DNA of 64,000 nt from Sporopachydermia quercuum. Taxonomy: Eukaryota > Ascomycota > Sporopachydermiomycetes > Sporopachydermiales > Sporopachydermiaceae. The DNA is taken from the NCBI GenBank assembly GCA_001599295.1, contig BCGN01000003.1:969148-1033147 (forward strand), given 5' to 3'. The notes beneath the pieces were generated by a model that was not told the origin of the DNA, did not search any database, and was given only the letters and a program-made list of their open reading frames with translations. Made by a program: the position numbers and the translations under genes. This document shows positions 24,628 through 36,400 of the stretch, in pieces; position 1 is the stretch's first letter, and every line of letters starts with the position of its first letter.

Positions 24628-26900
24628 ATGCTTAGGAGATCCACTTCGTCCAAATCTCTAAACAAGCTTGCTCAAGGTATACCTATGTAAGTTGAATGGA
24701 AATCTAATTGTCCATTAAGACTGTTTGTGTTTACTTCGTACCCTCTTAGTTTCTCTAATTATTATAGCTTACTAACAGCTGTTTTACTGGCAGGTGGGAC
24801 TCTTCTGATCCTTCGCGAAATCCACCGCCAATACCTCCAAATCCTAACTCGAATTTTGAGCAACCAACTGTACTGGCTTCAAATTTACAACTAAAATCTA
24901 TATCCTCTTCTAACTTCAGTCCTAGAAAACCAGATAACATGCATTTGAAAAGCACGACGACCGCGAGCGACGCGCGAGATGCCAATGCAGCAGATAAATC
25001 CAGTGCCAGTATCTTACCAGACTCTGAAAGTATCGAGAAAAGGGTTGATTTCATCATTGATATTTCAACAAATATAAAAGATATAGTTCAACAAGTGAAC
25101 CAAAAGGTCAAGAAAAGCCAAGTGGAATTCCAGAACCTTAGTAACCGATCTCGAGATAATGCATCACATTTGAAAGTATTGACTAACTGTGTAGAAAAAG
25201 CAGAATCTATTTCCAAGCAATCGGAAGAGCTTCTGAAGCAAGCTAATGATAGCTTGAAAGAGAATACTACTGTCAATCAACATCTAACAGAATCAGTTGA
25301 TGATCTGGCCAACTCATTGAAAGCAGGCTTTGCGAAGGCGGGGAACGAACAGCATGACGTAATCGACTCGCTGAAGTCAAGTTTAGAATCAATAGTTATT
25401 AACGAGTTACGGAAATTACAAGAAAAAATCTCTGAAAGTACGCAGGTAGTAGTTGATCGTGTTGAAGACAAGACAGATCTATCTAGCATTCATGAAAAAC
25501 TTTCAGTTTTGAATAACATTGAGAACTTGGTTGTCTCTGGAAACTCAAAAATGAGAGAACAATTGGAAGATACTATCAACTCACAACTACAAAAGAATAC
25601 AGCACCTTACACTAAATTGGAATCAAGTCTTCAAGCGTTAGAGCAATCAAATCAAGATAACCTCTCAACCCTTTCTTCTGTTCTGAGTGCTTTGAAAGAT
25701 GGATCATCCAACAATTCTGCAAGTCAAATTCAAGAGATTCAAACAGGATTCCAAAATGTCAACGAACATATTAACAGAAAACTTGCTGACTTTGCATCTC
25801 AAAGCATTAAATCGGCGGCCCTTGAAGAAAAATTGAAAAATTATATTTCAGATCTTTTGGCTAAGCAACTAGAGTTGAATACTACCTCTCAGATTGAGAT
25901 ATACAATAATTTGGTGCAGGGGAACACTAAGAAAATAACCAATACGATAGATATTGCCAAAGAAATCATAACTGAAGCAGTGAAATCTAATCTTGGCCAG
26001 ATCTGCGAAAGTTCACATTCCAACCAGCAACAATCAACACAAGAATTGAAAGATTTTGTTTCAGAAAGATTTTTGTTAGTCACAGAACAAATAAATCAAT
26101 CAATATACGACAACAACAAAGGCGATGTAGATGTATTAAAAAAAATACTCTCCGAGAATCTCAATACACAAACAAAACAATTTTCTGAACTGTTCTCAAC
26201 TCATCATAAACAAATAATCTCTCAGTATTCCGAAATAAAAAATCAGAATGAGGAAGATAGGAAGCTATACGAAGAAGGAAATGAGAAGAGCAATCAAATT
26301 TCACAACTGAAGGAGCAATTATCATCTAAAGATTCTAGAATACAAGTATTGGAAGCGCAATTGGCTCAGTTGACTGAAAGGTTAGAGGTACAAGAGTCTT
26401 TAGCAGAATTGAAAGAAAAAGAACAGAAAACCCTAACGAATGTGGAAAAACTGAGAACAGCCTATGAAGTGAGATTGGAACATTTTGAAAAGCTAGAGGT
26501 TAGATATAATACACTTCAAGCTAAACTGAATGACGAGCTAATAAGTAAATACAAAACATTATTAGGAAGTTCGACAAATATTCTTGAGAACATGAATTCA
26601 AATAACACACTCAGCCTTAAGAAAAAGAATAAGAAGAACCTGAGATCTGTATCATCATTTATTCCATCGAGTCCTTTAGCTGATTTACAAGCTAGAAAGG
26701 GATTCACAATTAGGGAAGAACCAATTGATTTATCACGCTACAATAGTGATGATGAAGGAGATATTTCAGTTAACAAGGAAAACGTTCAAGATGATATTTA
26801 TGTGACTAAACGTCCAGCTTCTTCAAAGCTCAATGCCCTGGAGAGTAGTAGTCCTTCTGGATCAGAAAGTGTTCAAACTCAAACCAGTGAACAATCATAA
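24628..26900 (+). CDS. Coiled-coil protein with WDSSDP/proline motif, two exons
   Basis: Exon 1 24628-24686 and exon 2 24794-26900 encode 721 residues. The intron (24687-24793) has GTAAGT, TACTAAC and GGCAG. Splicing creates GIPMWDSSDPSRNPPPIP near residues 18-35, which the downstream ATG at 24939 would miss. After a short linker, about residues 100-560 are predicted coiled coil, rich in Glu/Gln/Leu/Ser heptads, with no motor or enzymatic domain. The tail has a Lys-rich patch (KKKNKKNLR) and Ser-rich acidic ends. I recall similar WDSSDP-PPP-P motifs in coiled-coil proteins of filamentous fungi but cannot name the family. A structural or cytoskeletal role (spindle pole, cortex or septum) is a guess. 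Confidence 0.82.
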
Positions 26901-27779
26901 ACAACCAACTGAGAGTGACAGAAATATAACCAACTGTTGGCCTGGGACTCATTTCCTATAGTTGATTATTCATTGTGCAACTGCTTGATCATTCTACCCT
27001 TATCTACCTAAACCCAATCCCCTTTCATTGCTTCACTAGTTTCAAACCGCTTTTCTTTTATTGTTGCTTTCAATGAAATTGATAGACTATACCAACTGAT
27101 GTACTCAAGTGCATCAATCCTTTGTGATTCCCTACGTTAATATTCTTACAAATATCATTACAAGCAGTAAAACGTATACTTTACACACAATAAGGACTCA
27201 TTAACAACCATTTAGGATCTTTATACAAAATCTGCCTTCAATATGTTCATATGAAGAAAAAAACTATTATACATTTTGATTAGAATAACGAATTATCACT
27301 AGTAAACTAGAAAAGTGCCTTTCCTAGTTATTCTAGCTGTCTTTTTTTCCACTGCAGGTTCTCAACAGGTACACGTTCTTTTTGCTTAGATAATCAAAAT
27401 AAACAAACCCTCCACTTCACGTCTCATTCCAAAGAACTAATTTTCTGTAGGCTTATGCATGAAGTGCGTTGCAATGCATTAAATCACGTGAGTTGCCATC
27501 CCATTTTCTATCTCACAACAAATAAAGAAATTTGATTATATCACCATCATCAACCATTATAATTACTTACTACAAGCTTATCATATTAATCATTCATTCA
27601 AAAGGAAGAATTATTTTGACCACTACAACTATTGACTGGATGCAATTACAGCTTTGTTTAGTGATAATTATATCTATCACCATAAACCAGCTAACTAGTA
27701 CTAAGCATAGCTTGTCTCATTTAACCTATTTCAACGCACCCACATCCACATTTGATATCATTATCATTACTAGTTAGGA
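26901..27779. promoter_or_regulatory. UGO1 upstream region with CACGTG
   Basis: About 880 bp upstream of UGO1. TCACGTGA occurs at 27484-27491 (CACGTG 27485-27490), about 290 bp before the start codon. An open frame without ATG (27532 on) is leader sequence. No gene seen. Confidence 0.45.
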
Positions 27780-29540
27780 ATGTCTCCCATCGGTCAATCG
27801 ACAGACCCCGTCGGTCTCAATGCAAGACCCTATTACAATCCAGGCACATTTGATGGTGGTTACAACCTTGTATATAGACCAGGTGTTGGTGTAGTGACAG
27901 CTTCTGGTGACACTCTCGGTAATATGGTCACCAACAATGTGAGTGCTTCTATCAATAGTTATGATTCCTCAGCTACAATATCAAATACTTTACACAGCGC
28001 TGTAGCATCAGCAGGGTCAGCATTCAAGCGCGGTGCTGTTGGTGGAATGAACAAATATAGGGAATCTGTAGGTGATGATTCAATTGTCGCTAGAAATGTA
28101 TTTGCAGATTTGGAATTCCAAGAATATTTAGATTTCTCGAATGCTACGGATATTGCAAATGGATTATGTCAATCTTTTTTCAGAGTTTACACTAGAACAT
28201 TAGTTTCACAACCTTTTGATGTAACTAGACTATTATTGCAAGTAGGAGAATTCTGCACAGGATATGTGGAGCCTGAAACAGGGTATGAGATAGATGAATG
28301 GAATGGTGATCTTGATAATGAAAACAAAGGTACAAGCTCTGGAAAGTTAAGGAAGAGAGTTAAAAGCCCTGTTAGAGATATAACTGTTGATAACGACTCT
28401 TCTGACGAAGATATTGAAAATTACTTCAAAGCGTCTTTTGCTGATGAAGGAAAGATTATCGGTTCTAATTTCGACTCACAAACTAGTCCAACAACAAAGT
28501 CTACAAGAAAACAAAGAAGGGCAAGTTCTACAGCTAGAATGAGACGCCGGTCTGTTAATAGAAGGAACTCGGCGAAACCATTAAGAAATTTCAATGTGTC
28601 CGTTGTGAGAAGGAACAATAGAATCATTAGACCTTTGAGTTTACATACCATTGATATTATGTCCGCAGTGTTTGCTAAAGAAGGTTTCAGAGGTCTATGG
28701 AGAGCTTTGAATGTATCAGTTATTCAGCTAACTCTTACGTCAACTTTAGAAGCCTGGATTTCTGGATTTCTATCGCCTTTGTTCAAAGTGCCTGATCCTT
28801 TTTTCATTGACCCTGTACATTCTCCTGATCCGACGAAAACTCTTATACTATCAGTGCTAGCCTCCGTGCTTACAACCATTGCATTAGCGCCTATTGATCT
28901 CATCAGAACTAGGCTTATAGTTACTTCCACTTCAGTATCACCGAGATCATTAAGGACTCTACTCAACTCTATGAAATCTTTAACTATACCTTTGCCTTTA
29001 CTATTTCCAACGTTGTTATATGCAATCTCTTCAAAAGTGATATCCAAATCTGCTCCTTATTTCTTTCAATTAAGGCTTGGAATTGACCCTTTCTCATATC
29101 CTGTTACCTGCAATTTTCTGAAACTGATTTCAAGCTGTGTTGAACTTTTTGTTAAGCTACCTTTTGAAACAATACTACGCAGAGCTCAAGTCGAGTATTT
29201 ATTACACGGAGTTCCACAACCTAATAAACCAAAGATTGAAGAACTAGATAGTGATGGAAATCCTATACCAGTAGCACCTAAAGTCACGTTAGCCATCAAG
29301 GAGTCTCAAATGATCGTCACAGCTCCCAAATACTCTGGAGTGTTTGGTACTATGTATGGTATAATAAGAGGATTCAGAAGAGTATCAGTAGATGATAACG
29401 AGCTACCTAATGAGAACATTGGGTTTGAAGCTTTGTTCAGAGGGTTTAGAGTTGGATTAATAGGAATACTAGGTTCTTGGGGTATGGGAGTAATTGGTGG
29501 TGTTTTTGAAGACGATCAAATGAAAGAGCAGAACTTCTAG
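27780..29540 (+). CDS. UGO1: Mitochondrial outer membrane fusion protein
   Basis: 586 residues (501 in S. cerevisiae). Ugo1 is a modified mitochondrial-carrier-fold protein of the outer membrane that links Fzo1 and Mgm1 in mitochondrial fusion. The N-terminus carries the family signature RPYYNPGTFDGGYNLVYRPGVGVV. Later blocks are QPFDVTRLLLQVGEF, LHTIDIMSAVFAKEGFRGLWRALN, the carrier-like APIDLIRTRLIVTS, and ELFVKLPFETILRRAQVEYLL; all align in order with yeast Ugo1. The spacer between the first carrier half-repeat and LHTID is long, acidic then Arg-rich (about 165-285), and explains the extra length. Lies beside BUD22, in convergent orientation. Confidence 0.95.
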   Translation: MSPIGQSTDPVGLNARPYYNPGTFDGGYNLVYRPGVGVVTASGDTLGNMVTNNVSASINSYDSSATISNTLHSAVASAGSAFKRGAVGGMNKYRESVGDDSIVARNVFADLEFQEYLDFSNATDIANGLCQSFFRVYTRTLVSQPFDVTRLLLQVGEFCTGYVEPETGYEIDEWNGDLDNENKGTSSGKLRKRVKSPVRDITVDNDSSDEDIENYFKASFADEGKIIGSNFDSQTSPTTKSTRKQRRASSTARMRRRSVNRRNSAKPLRNFNVSVVRRNNRIIRPLSLHTIDIMSAVFAKEGFRGLWRALNVSVIQLTLTSTLEAWISGFLSPLFKVPDPFFIDPVHSPDPTKTLILSVLASVLTTIALAPIDLIRTRLIVTSTSVSPRSLRTLLNSMKSLTIPLPLLFPTLLYAISSKVISKSAPYFFQLRLGIDPFSYPVTCNFLKLISSCVELFVKLPFETILRRAQVEYLLHGVPQPNKPKIEELDSDGNPIPVAPKVTLAIKESQMIVTAPKYSGVFGTMYGIIRGFRRVSVDDNELPNENIGFEALFRGFRVGLIGILGSWGMGVIGGVFEDDQMKEQNF

Positions 29541-30080
29541 TGAATAGAAGAATGCTTTTTGCGGAAGCTAACAGAGATTTAGTTATTCTAGCTGTATGTA
29601 TATAATAAGTTAATAAAGTGTTATGATGGCTATATGTGTTAATAAATCTATAACTAGATAGTGATGTTTAAGTTGTTCATCATTTGACACTTGCTCTCTA
29701 AGAACCTTTCAACTTTAGTATCATGTTTGGTGTTGCTTTATCATTGAGCTCATTAACGATTTTCGAAGGTTAATGTGAAGGCGTCTTCTACCAGATGCAA
29801 AGAAGGCTTGGCTACTTAAACAAGTTTTCACCAATTTTTGTTCTCTGAAGAATCAATCAATACTTCCATAATAAAATAAATTGATGTAGAAGCTACGATC
29901 TATGCAACTTACACTGAAAGCATCAAATCCCTACTAATTGTATCTATTGACCCATAGAAGAATCAAACTTTCCATACATAATGGAAGGCTCATATTACTA
30001 AAGAAACCATTATGAACATTCATTGATAAATAAATCATGTAATGTAATAACACTTCAAATAAAGCAAGGGCTCGAATTAT
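29541..30080. terminator. Convergent 3' ends of UGO1 and BUD22
   Basis: 540 bp between converging genes. AT-rich with TATGTATATAATAAG-like sequence just after UGO1 (about 29594-29608), the kind of efficiency element used in yeast 3' ends. No gene seen. Confidence 0.35.
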
Positions 30081-31478
30081 CTAATCAAAAGTAATCTTCT
30101 TACCTTGAAATTGCACACTGCCAATAGATATATTCTGCTTCTTCTTTGCTTCCCATGAAGGATGCATCTTTTCGTTAGCTTCCCCTGAACTATTCTTATC
30201 AGCATTATCAACATTACCTCCTTTATTATTATTGAACCCATTTCTATTTCCACTGCCTCTAGTACCCAAAGGAGCACTATTACTACTTGTAGCATTCCTT
30301 GCAGCAGCAATTCTCTGTTCTTTCCTATCCCACTTCTGTTTCCGCACTTCTCGCTCTTTCTTAATGTGATTAGCATTCTCACCATATTTCATTTCCCATA
30401 ACTTTTGTCTTGCTCTTTGACCTCGTCTATTTTTCCTTTTCTCAACAACTTCTTTCACAACGAGATCATTATCGTAGTCATAGTTGTCTTCATCATCTGA
30501 ACCACCGGAAATATAACCTGTTGCTAGTTGAGGGAGATCAAAATAGTTATCATTGCTGTTATTGCCATCATCGCTGTCATCATCGTCATCACTATGTTCA
30601 TCATCAACGAAGAAATCATCTTTTTCTTCTGACTTGGATATCAAGCCTGACTCAGAAGAGCCCGATAGCTTGCCTTTACTATTCCTACCATTATCAATAA
30701 TACAACCACCATTCAGAGTTTCTAGTACTTCTGTCGGTTCTTCGTCCTTGTTTGGTTTTATATTTCCTTCATTTTCATTCGGTTTTTCTGATCCTGTGGC
30801 TTTAACTGAGAGATCCTCAACTTGCATTCCTAAAGCTTTACTTATACTCTTTCTACTTTCTTCAACAGCAATTTTAACCGAAATAGTATTTAGAAGTCTG
30901 GAAACCACATTTTTCATCCCATCAGTAGAACTAGTATAAAAATAACTATAATGCAATTCATTCTCTTTATTAGATAATGCTTCAGTAATCCAAATTGGTA
31001 GCCAGCTTTCATACTTTTCTCTCTCTTCACTATCAATGGGTTTCAATATCTGTTGAGATACTAGCTTAACTACTCTTTGTTTAGCAATTGTTTCATACTT
31101 AACAGCTTCCAATTCAGCTAATTCATTAGTGAGTTGTTCAACTTTGGCTTTTGATTTCTCGTTTTCACTCGAGCTCGCCATTTTCTTTGCTGACTTCAGA
31201 CCTTTAGATATTTTTGCTTTTACTTGAGGCCTTTCTTTACGTAGACACCTTTCGATCAAACTATGGCTATGATGTACCTTTCTTTCAATCAGTTGCTTTC
31301 TAAATACTGAAATTTCGTCATCGATTGCTAAGATTTTGGCCTTGCTATCCTCGTCAAGTTCATCATTATCTGGTCTTTTCCTAGCTTCAAATTTTTCTTG
31401 TATTCTAGTTTTTTGACTTTCTAGCTGTGAGATTTTGAAAGCTATGTTGTCTTTACGGACTGCTATATCGGAACTCAT
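30081..31478 (-). CDS. BUD22: Ribosome biogenesis protein Bud22
   Basis: 465 residues when started at the first ATG (31478, MSSDIAV); the frame is open a little farther upstream without ATG. Bud22 is a nucleolar factor for 18S rRNA maturation and 40S synthesis. The N-terminal half is helical and charged. Low-complexity Asp/Ser-rich stretches follow (about 290-325), then basic segments RRGQRARQKLWEMKYG and REVRKQKWDRKEQR. The C-terminal signature HPSWEAKKKQ followed by GKKITFD at the very end is diagnostic of the BUD22/SRFBP1 family. Upstream lies a CACGTG (31897-31902). Confidence 0.92.
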   Translation of the reverse strand: MSSDIAVRKDNIAFKISQLESQKTRIQEKFEARKRPDNDELDEDSKAKILAIDDEISVFRKQLIERKVHHSHSLIERCLRKERPQVKAKISKGLKSAKKMASSSENEKSKAKVEQLTNELAELEAVKYETIAKQRVVKLVSQQILKPIDSEEREKYESWLPIWITEALSNKENELHYSYFYTSSTDGMKNVVSRLLNTISVKIAVEESRKSISKALGMQVEDLSVKATGSEKPNENEGNIKPNKDEEPTEVLETLNGGCIIDNGRNSKGKLSGSSESGLISKSEEKDDFFVDDEHSDDDDDSDDGNNSNDNYFDLPQLATGYISGGSDDEDNYDYDNDLVVKEVVEKRKNRRGQRARQKLWEMKYGENANHIKKEREVRKQKWDRKEQRIAAARNATSSNSAPLGTRGSGNRNGFNNNKGGNVDNADKNSSGEANEKMHPSWEAKKKQNISIGSVQFQGKKITFD

Positions 31479-32319
31479 TGTACGAATAAACAAGCATATA
31501 TGTGTATATGCAAGTAATATGCTTTAGATGCCAAAAATTACAATACCGTTGAATAACAAAATTCTATTCGCGCAGCTATTTTATTTGGTTAGCGGATTCT
31601 GAATAAATCAGATAAGTTGAGCTGTGGTAGTTGAATTATGGCGACAATCAGCCAAGGAGACAGAGGAAATGCGTCTTCTTGTCAGTGAAAGCATATAAGC
31701 AAATAGAAGCCCGTTAAACCAACAGTCTAAAATTCTAGTCAAAAACAAGTTAGCTTTGAAAACTAAACTCAATAGAAATCTAAAAAAATAAAAGGAATTC
31801 TAAGAGTTTTATCGGAAGCTGTAATAAGAATTAAAAGAATGTCCTGCTTCACATAGTAAATAATTTTTTTCTTAACTGAGGTGAGCCATGGGCGGTCACG
31901 TGCGAGAATGGAAATCAGAGTCTCGAGATTTTTGCGAGAATTGGATAATCTATAAAACAAGCGGAACAGTCAGTAAAGTAAAAGGGGAAATAAAATAAAG
32001 TAGAATATACCGATAAACAAACAATGAGTTAGTCGATAGAAACTGCTATATATTGGAAAAGTGGATCAGGGATTTAGAGCTCAATTTGCTGATCTCCAGG
32101 CTGGTAGGTTATTAGTTGGCGAGGATAATACTGCTCAGATCACACAAGAACAATCCAATATACTATATACTATTGAAATATTAATATCATAAAGCCAAAA
32201 AATTTATTTATTTCGTTCAATTAATCATCATTGACATGTTTAATTTATATACAGAGAATCAATGATCTGAGCTGATGAGAACAATCTCATGTGATTGTAC
32301 ACTTCTTTCTTTACTACCT
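31479..32319. promoter_or_regulatory. BUD22 promoter region
   Basis: About 840 bp upstream of BUD22 and downstream of MRPL28, both on the minus strand. CACGTG at 31897-31902 lies about 420 bp from the BUD22 start. Nothing else recognised. Confidence 0.4.
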
Positions 32320-32913
32320 CTATTTCTTCTTCTTAGTTGTTGGTGCGACAGCATTTAGATAATTCCACGCTTCATCAGGAGGTGTTTCAGTAGGAATTCT
32401 TAACTCAATATCATACAATTTACCTCTTTCTACCTTATTGGCAGCGGCAAATAATTCAGGACTGGTATCTTTCAAATCTTCGCATGCATTCTGTATAGAT
32501 TCAAATTGAGCTTTTAGTGAATTGATTCTTTTTTCCCTTATCTTCTTTTGATGAATGGACCATGCCTTGTTTATCGAATCATGTCGGATTCTATCCTCCA
32601 AACTCAGCTTGATCATTTTAGGAATCTTACCACTGGATCCTATAACGGACATCATAGTAACTAGACAATATAGTTAGTATCTCATTGCAAGAAAGGACAT
32701 CAGTCTCTACCAAAACAGTTGAGTAACGCTCAAATTTCATCACATACTTAATTTGGAAGCACTATCAGAGCCCTTCTTCTTCTTTCTAGCAAATCGGACT
32801 TGCTGCACTGTAGATACTGCTTTGAGGATATTTGGTGTATTTAACAAACTAGTTGACCCCATGATTGTGGAGTCTTTGATACTGGCTCTCACCAGTAACT
32901 GTCGAAAACTCAT
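32320..32913 (-). CDS. MRPL28: Mitochondrial large-subunit ribosomal protein mL40, two exons
   Basis: Exon 1 32913-32748 and exon 2 32660-32320 encode 168 residues. Exon 1 gives a basic, Ser/Arg-rich mitochondrial presequence (MSFRQLLVRASI...) and ends in RFARKKKKGSDSASK. Exon 2 has RIRHDSINKAWSIHQ, ACEDL, and the characteristic RIPTETPPDEAWNY near the C-terminus, matching yeast Mrpl28 (mL40). The 87-bp intron (32747-32661) has GTATGT, a perfect TACTAAC (32672-32678 on the plus strand as GTTAGTA) and CTAG. The downstream frame alone would start MMSVIG and lose the targeting sequence. Confidence 0.93.
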
Positions 32914-33449
32914 TTTGCGATTGCGACGGACAACTACTACTTAAGAATTTCAAAGCAGTAGTTTTGAGGACTAAAAAACAGATAATCAATTGTAATATCA
33001 CTACTTGTTGTCTCTAGTTGATATGAATGTTGATAACCATTTATTCTCTCACTGAGAGAAAGGTTCTAGTTTTCATTTGCTTTCAAAATTGAAGATGTTT
33101 GGGTGGTAAATTTTTCACTTTTAACCTCACGTCTCAGTTCATTCTACATATAATTACATATTAACAGATTACATAATCATTTAAATCCATTTTAACGTTG
33201 ACCGAGACATGATGTTAAGAGATAACAATTGGGAGAAGTGTCGGAATGGAACGGAACTAAAGCGGAGCTCTTGCTCAATATAGTAAGACTTAATTGAACA
33301 GTAGAACATAAAAATATATCCAGTGATTAGAGTAGCATAGTAAAGCAGAACACCTGATGACACTCTGAGAACTACATGTCACACTTCCAGAGCGAGAATC
33401 AACACAACAATATTATACACTATTCGATCTCCTATCCAAGGTCTGGCTA
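32914..33449. other. Interval between MRPL28 and the 1420-residue gene
   Basis: About 540 bp holding the MRPL28 promoter and the 3' end of the next minus-strand gene. Hydrophobic short frames on the minus strand (33453-33181) are interrupted by a stop and are not supported as a gene. Confidence 0.35.
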
Positions 33450-36400
33450 TCATTTCTTCAGAGGCATTAAAACAGGGAAATCTGACGAATATGCAGCAGA
33501 TGGTGACAGTGTTACGTTACCAGAAAACGACCCTCTCGTAGGTTTCACAGTGATACCTGAAGCAACTGCATGATGTAACTCTGAGTGATCTTCAATTGGA
33601 GATGCAAAACTACCAAACTCATCGTCTTCATCAACAGAATTGCTCAAAGATTCGCTCGTAGAATTACCTGTAACTGTAGATGCACTTTTGGCGCCACCAG
33701 TAAGACTCCCAGGTTCATTTTGATCTAATGAGGTTGTTCTACTATGTGATTTTATAACTCTATTACTCGTGAAACTGTTCGGCCGCATGATTTCTGTTTT
33801 TAGCTCCAAATTATCTTCAAATTCACCCCAATCATCGTCTCCGTTGCTATCAGAGAGTTTCTCAGCCCGAATATCCAAAGAAACTGTATGCGAGCTGTTA
33901 TTTCCGGTAGTACTGTCTCTAGAAAGACTATTTCTGTTATAGCTGTCTCCATTAGCATTTTTCCTAGGTGACAATACGCTGCTCTCATCATTGAGCTTTT
34001 TTCTATGAGTCTCTGTTATCGAGATTCCCTGAAAACTCAAAGGCAATTGCGGTAAAGGATCAACCAGGTGTTCAGAGCTTGCATCGATATGCCTAACATC
34101 ATGACCTTTCAAGGATGTATTCCTCGGCTGGATTGTACTGTCGGAAGTGAAAAATGCAGCAAAATCTTTCAGCTGAGGGTTTGACAATCTCTGGTTTCCA
34201 GACACATTGGTAGAAGCGCTTATAATAACTGGACTAGTGATATGACTCTTTTGATGCTGCTGATGCTGTTGGATAGAAGAAGTCGACTGTAATAAGTTTG
34301 ATGAAGCACCAAGTACTGAAGGATTTAACGAGCCGCTGTTAAAAGAGGTTGAGGAGGAGATATCATGAGCAGGTGTTGATAGATCTTCAGAACCTGGAAT
34401 GATGCTACTATTAGCAATGGCACTAATACCGGTGGAATTCACGTTGGAATTAGTTGTGTTAATACTGATTCCACTATCACTTTCCTTATCATTTACCAAG
34501 CTATTACTGCATATCTTCTTCGAGGAATTCGCTTTTTGGGGAACTAAAAGGTCAAATGAGAATACTCCATTGCTTTGTACTGGCGATGTAGCAGAACTGA
34601 AATTATTAATATTACTACTAGTATTACTATTACTATTAGTAGAATTAGCAGTAATAGACGTAGATGTCATATCTAATAATGATTCTCCGCTGGCTACATT
34701 GAAAGACCTAGGAACAGGTCGGACAGGATTAGTCCAAGCAGTAGAAGCAGATGCAGAATTAACATTGGAGTTACTACTATTGACAGTATTGCTGTTGACT
34801 CCAACGCTTTCTTCGGCGTTTCTACTTGAATTGAAATCTCCCCATTCATTATCGTTATCATTATCATACTCATTAGCATCAATATCGCTATCATAACGTA
34901 TATCTGAAACGTTTGTTGGTACACTGTAGATTCCAGCATCTCCTAATGCTTTGCTAGTGTCAAACACATCAAGATCATCATCATAAACTACAGATTTGTT
35001 GTAATCATACTCAGAGGGAGTCTTCGTGTTGTTACTACTAACAGTAGGATCGGTATTCTTCGCATAATTATTCCTACCTGCTGTATTCGGTCTTATTGTG
35101 TTGCTTGATGGTCCTGTATCAGGGGTAAGTGTTTCATTTACTCTTGCTTTTATTCTTTCAGCATACGGTGCTGTTCTATCTTTCACTGCGCTAACAGAAT
35201 TATTCCATGTCTGAGTGATTGACTCCATATTGGCTGATTTACTATTAGTTTGGGATGCTTCATTGTTGCTAATCTGTTGATTCTCAACATTGGTATTAGC
35301 ATTGCTACTCGTACCGCTCGATGTAAACCTAGCAAAAAAGCCTGTTGATTTAGGAGGGCAAGTTGTAATATTACTAGTATCAGTAGGAGCATTGGCAACA
35401 CTACTACTGACACTCTTATTGGTATTACTATCAACAGTCTGCTTCCTAGAACCCCAAGAAAAGAAAGATTTCCGCTTTTCGGAATCACCTGATCTTGTTT
35501 CAGCAACAGCATTCGTTACTACTTCTTTAGCATTCTTTTGATTCACTGACCCAGTAACTTGCGAAGTAATTCTATTCCTTGCTTGTCCTATGTTGCTTGC
35601 TTCTTTCTTAATTCTATCACTAGTCTTTTTCAGCTTATAAGCAGCCTGAGCAGCATTATAATAATCTTTCATAGAAACATTACCACCGCCGGAGCCAGAA
35701 GCATTTTTTGACACTTTAGCCAGTGATTGAAGCTGAGACACAAAACCATTGTTACCTAAGTTTCTAGCCTCAGTGGTCATGCTGGAAACAGAATTCCCAA
35801 TATTCGATACCTCTTTGTTAACTGAATTAATTGACGGTTGTAATTGCTTTTTGATGGAAGACCCTGTTTGGGATATAAAAGATGTAAATTGCTGGTTATT
35901 ACTTGTTGGGGCTCCCCATTGCAGCTCACGTGATCCCACACTGGTGTTTAAATTTGTTTGTCTTGGGGAACTGGATCTAGCGCGGAGATTTTCTATGACA
36001 TCATTATTATTTCCAATAGTTTGATTCTGAGGGCGCGCTGTTCTTGGTATTTTATGCCGTTGTTCATTGAATGATCTCCGTTCTAGATCAGGTAGAGGTG
36101 CTTCATTATTGACATTGACTCCGTTATTGTCATCAAAGTCGTTATCAATGCTGGTTTTACTACCACTACTATTGTTATTGCTGATACTTCCCCTAGTTGC
36201 GAAAGCTGGGGTTGCAAACTGGGATTTACTAGGATCAATGTTGAATGGGAGTCCCATTGATGTTGTTCTTTTAGCCGCTGTGTCTATACTACTTGGTGAT
36301 TTTTTACCATACATCATTGGCGAAGCTCTTCCGGATGATGATATTGGACTAGGACTGAACCTATCTCTTTCTCGTTCTTTTTCTCTTTCATTCTGCGGAT

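Noticed and set aside
32248-32300. ACAGAGA string, as in U6 snRNA
   Set aside because: The sequence that follows does not match the rest of the U6 core.
33181-33453. Minus-strand hydrophobic frame after the end of the 1420-residue gene, with a short ATG frame just before it in the same phase
   Set aside because: The two parts are separated by an in-frame stop, no splice sites fit, and the longer part lacks an ATG start; it is most likely 3' UTR.
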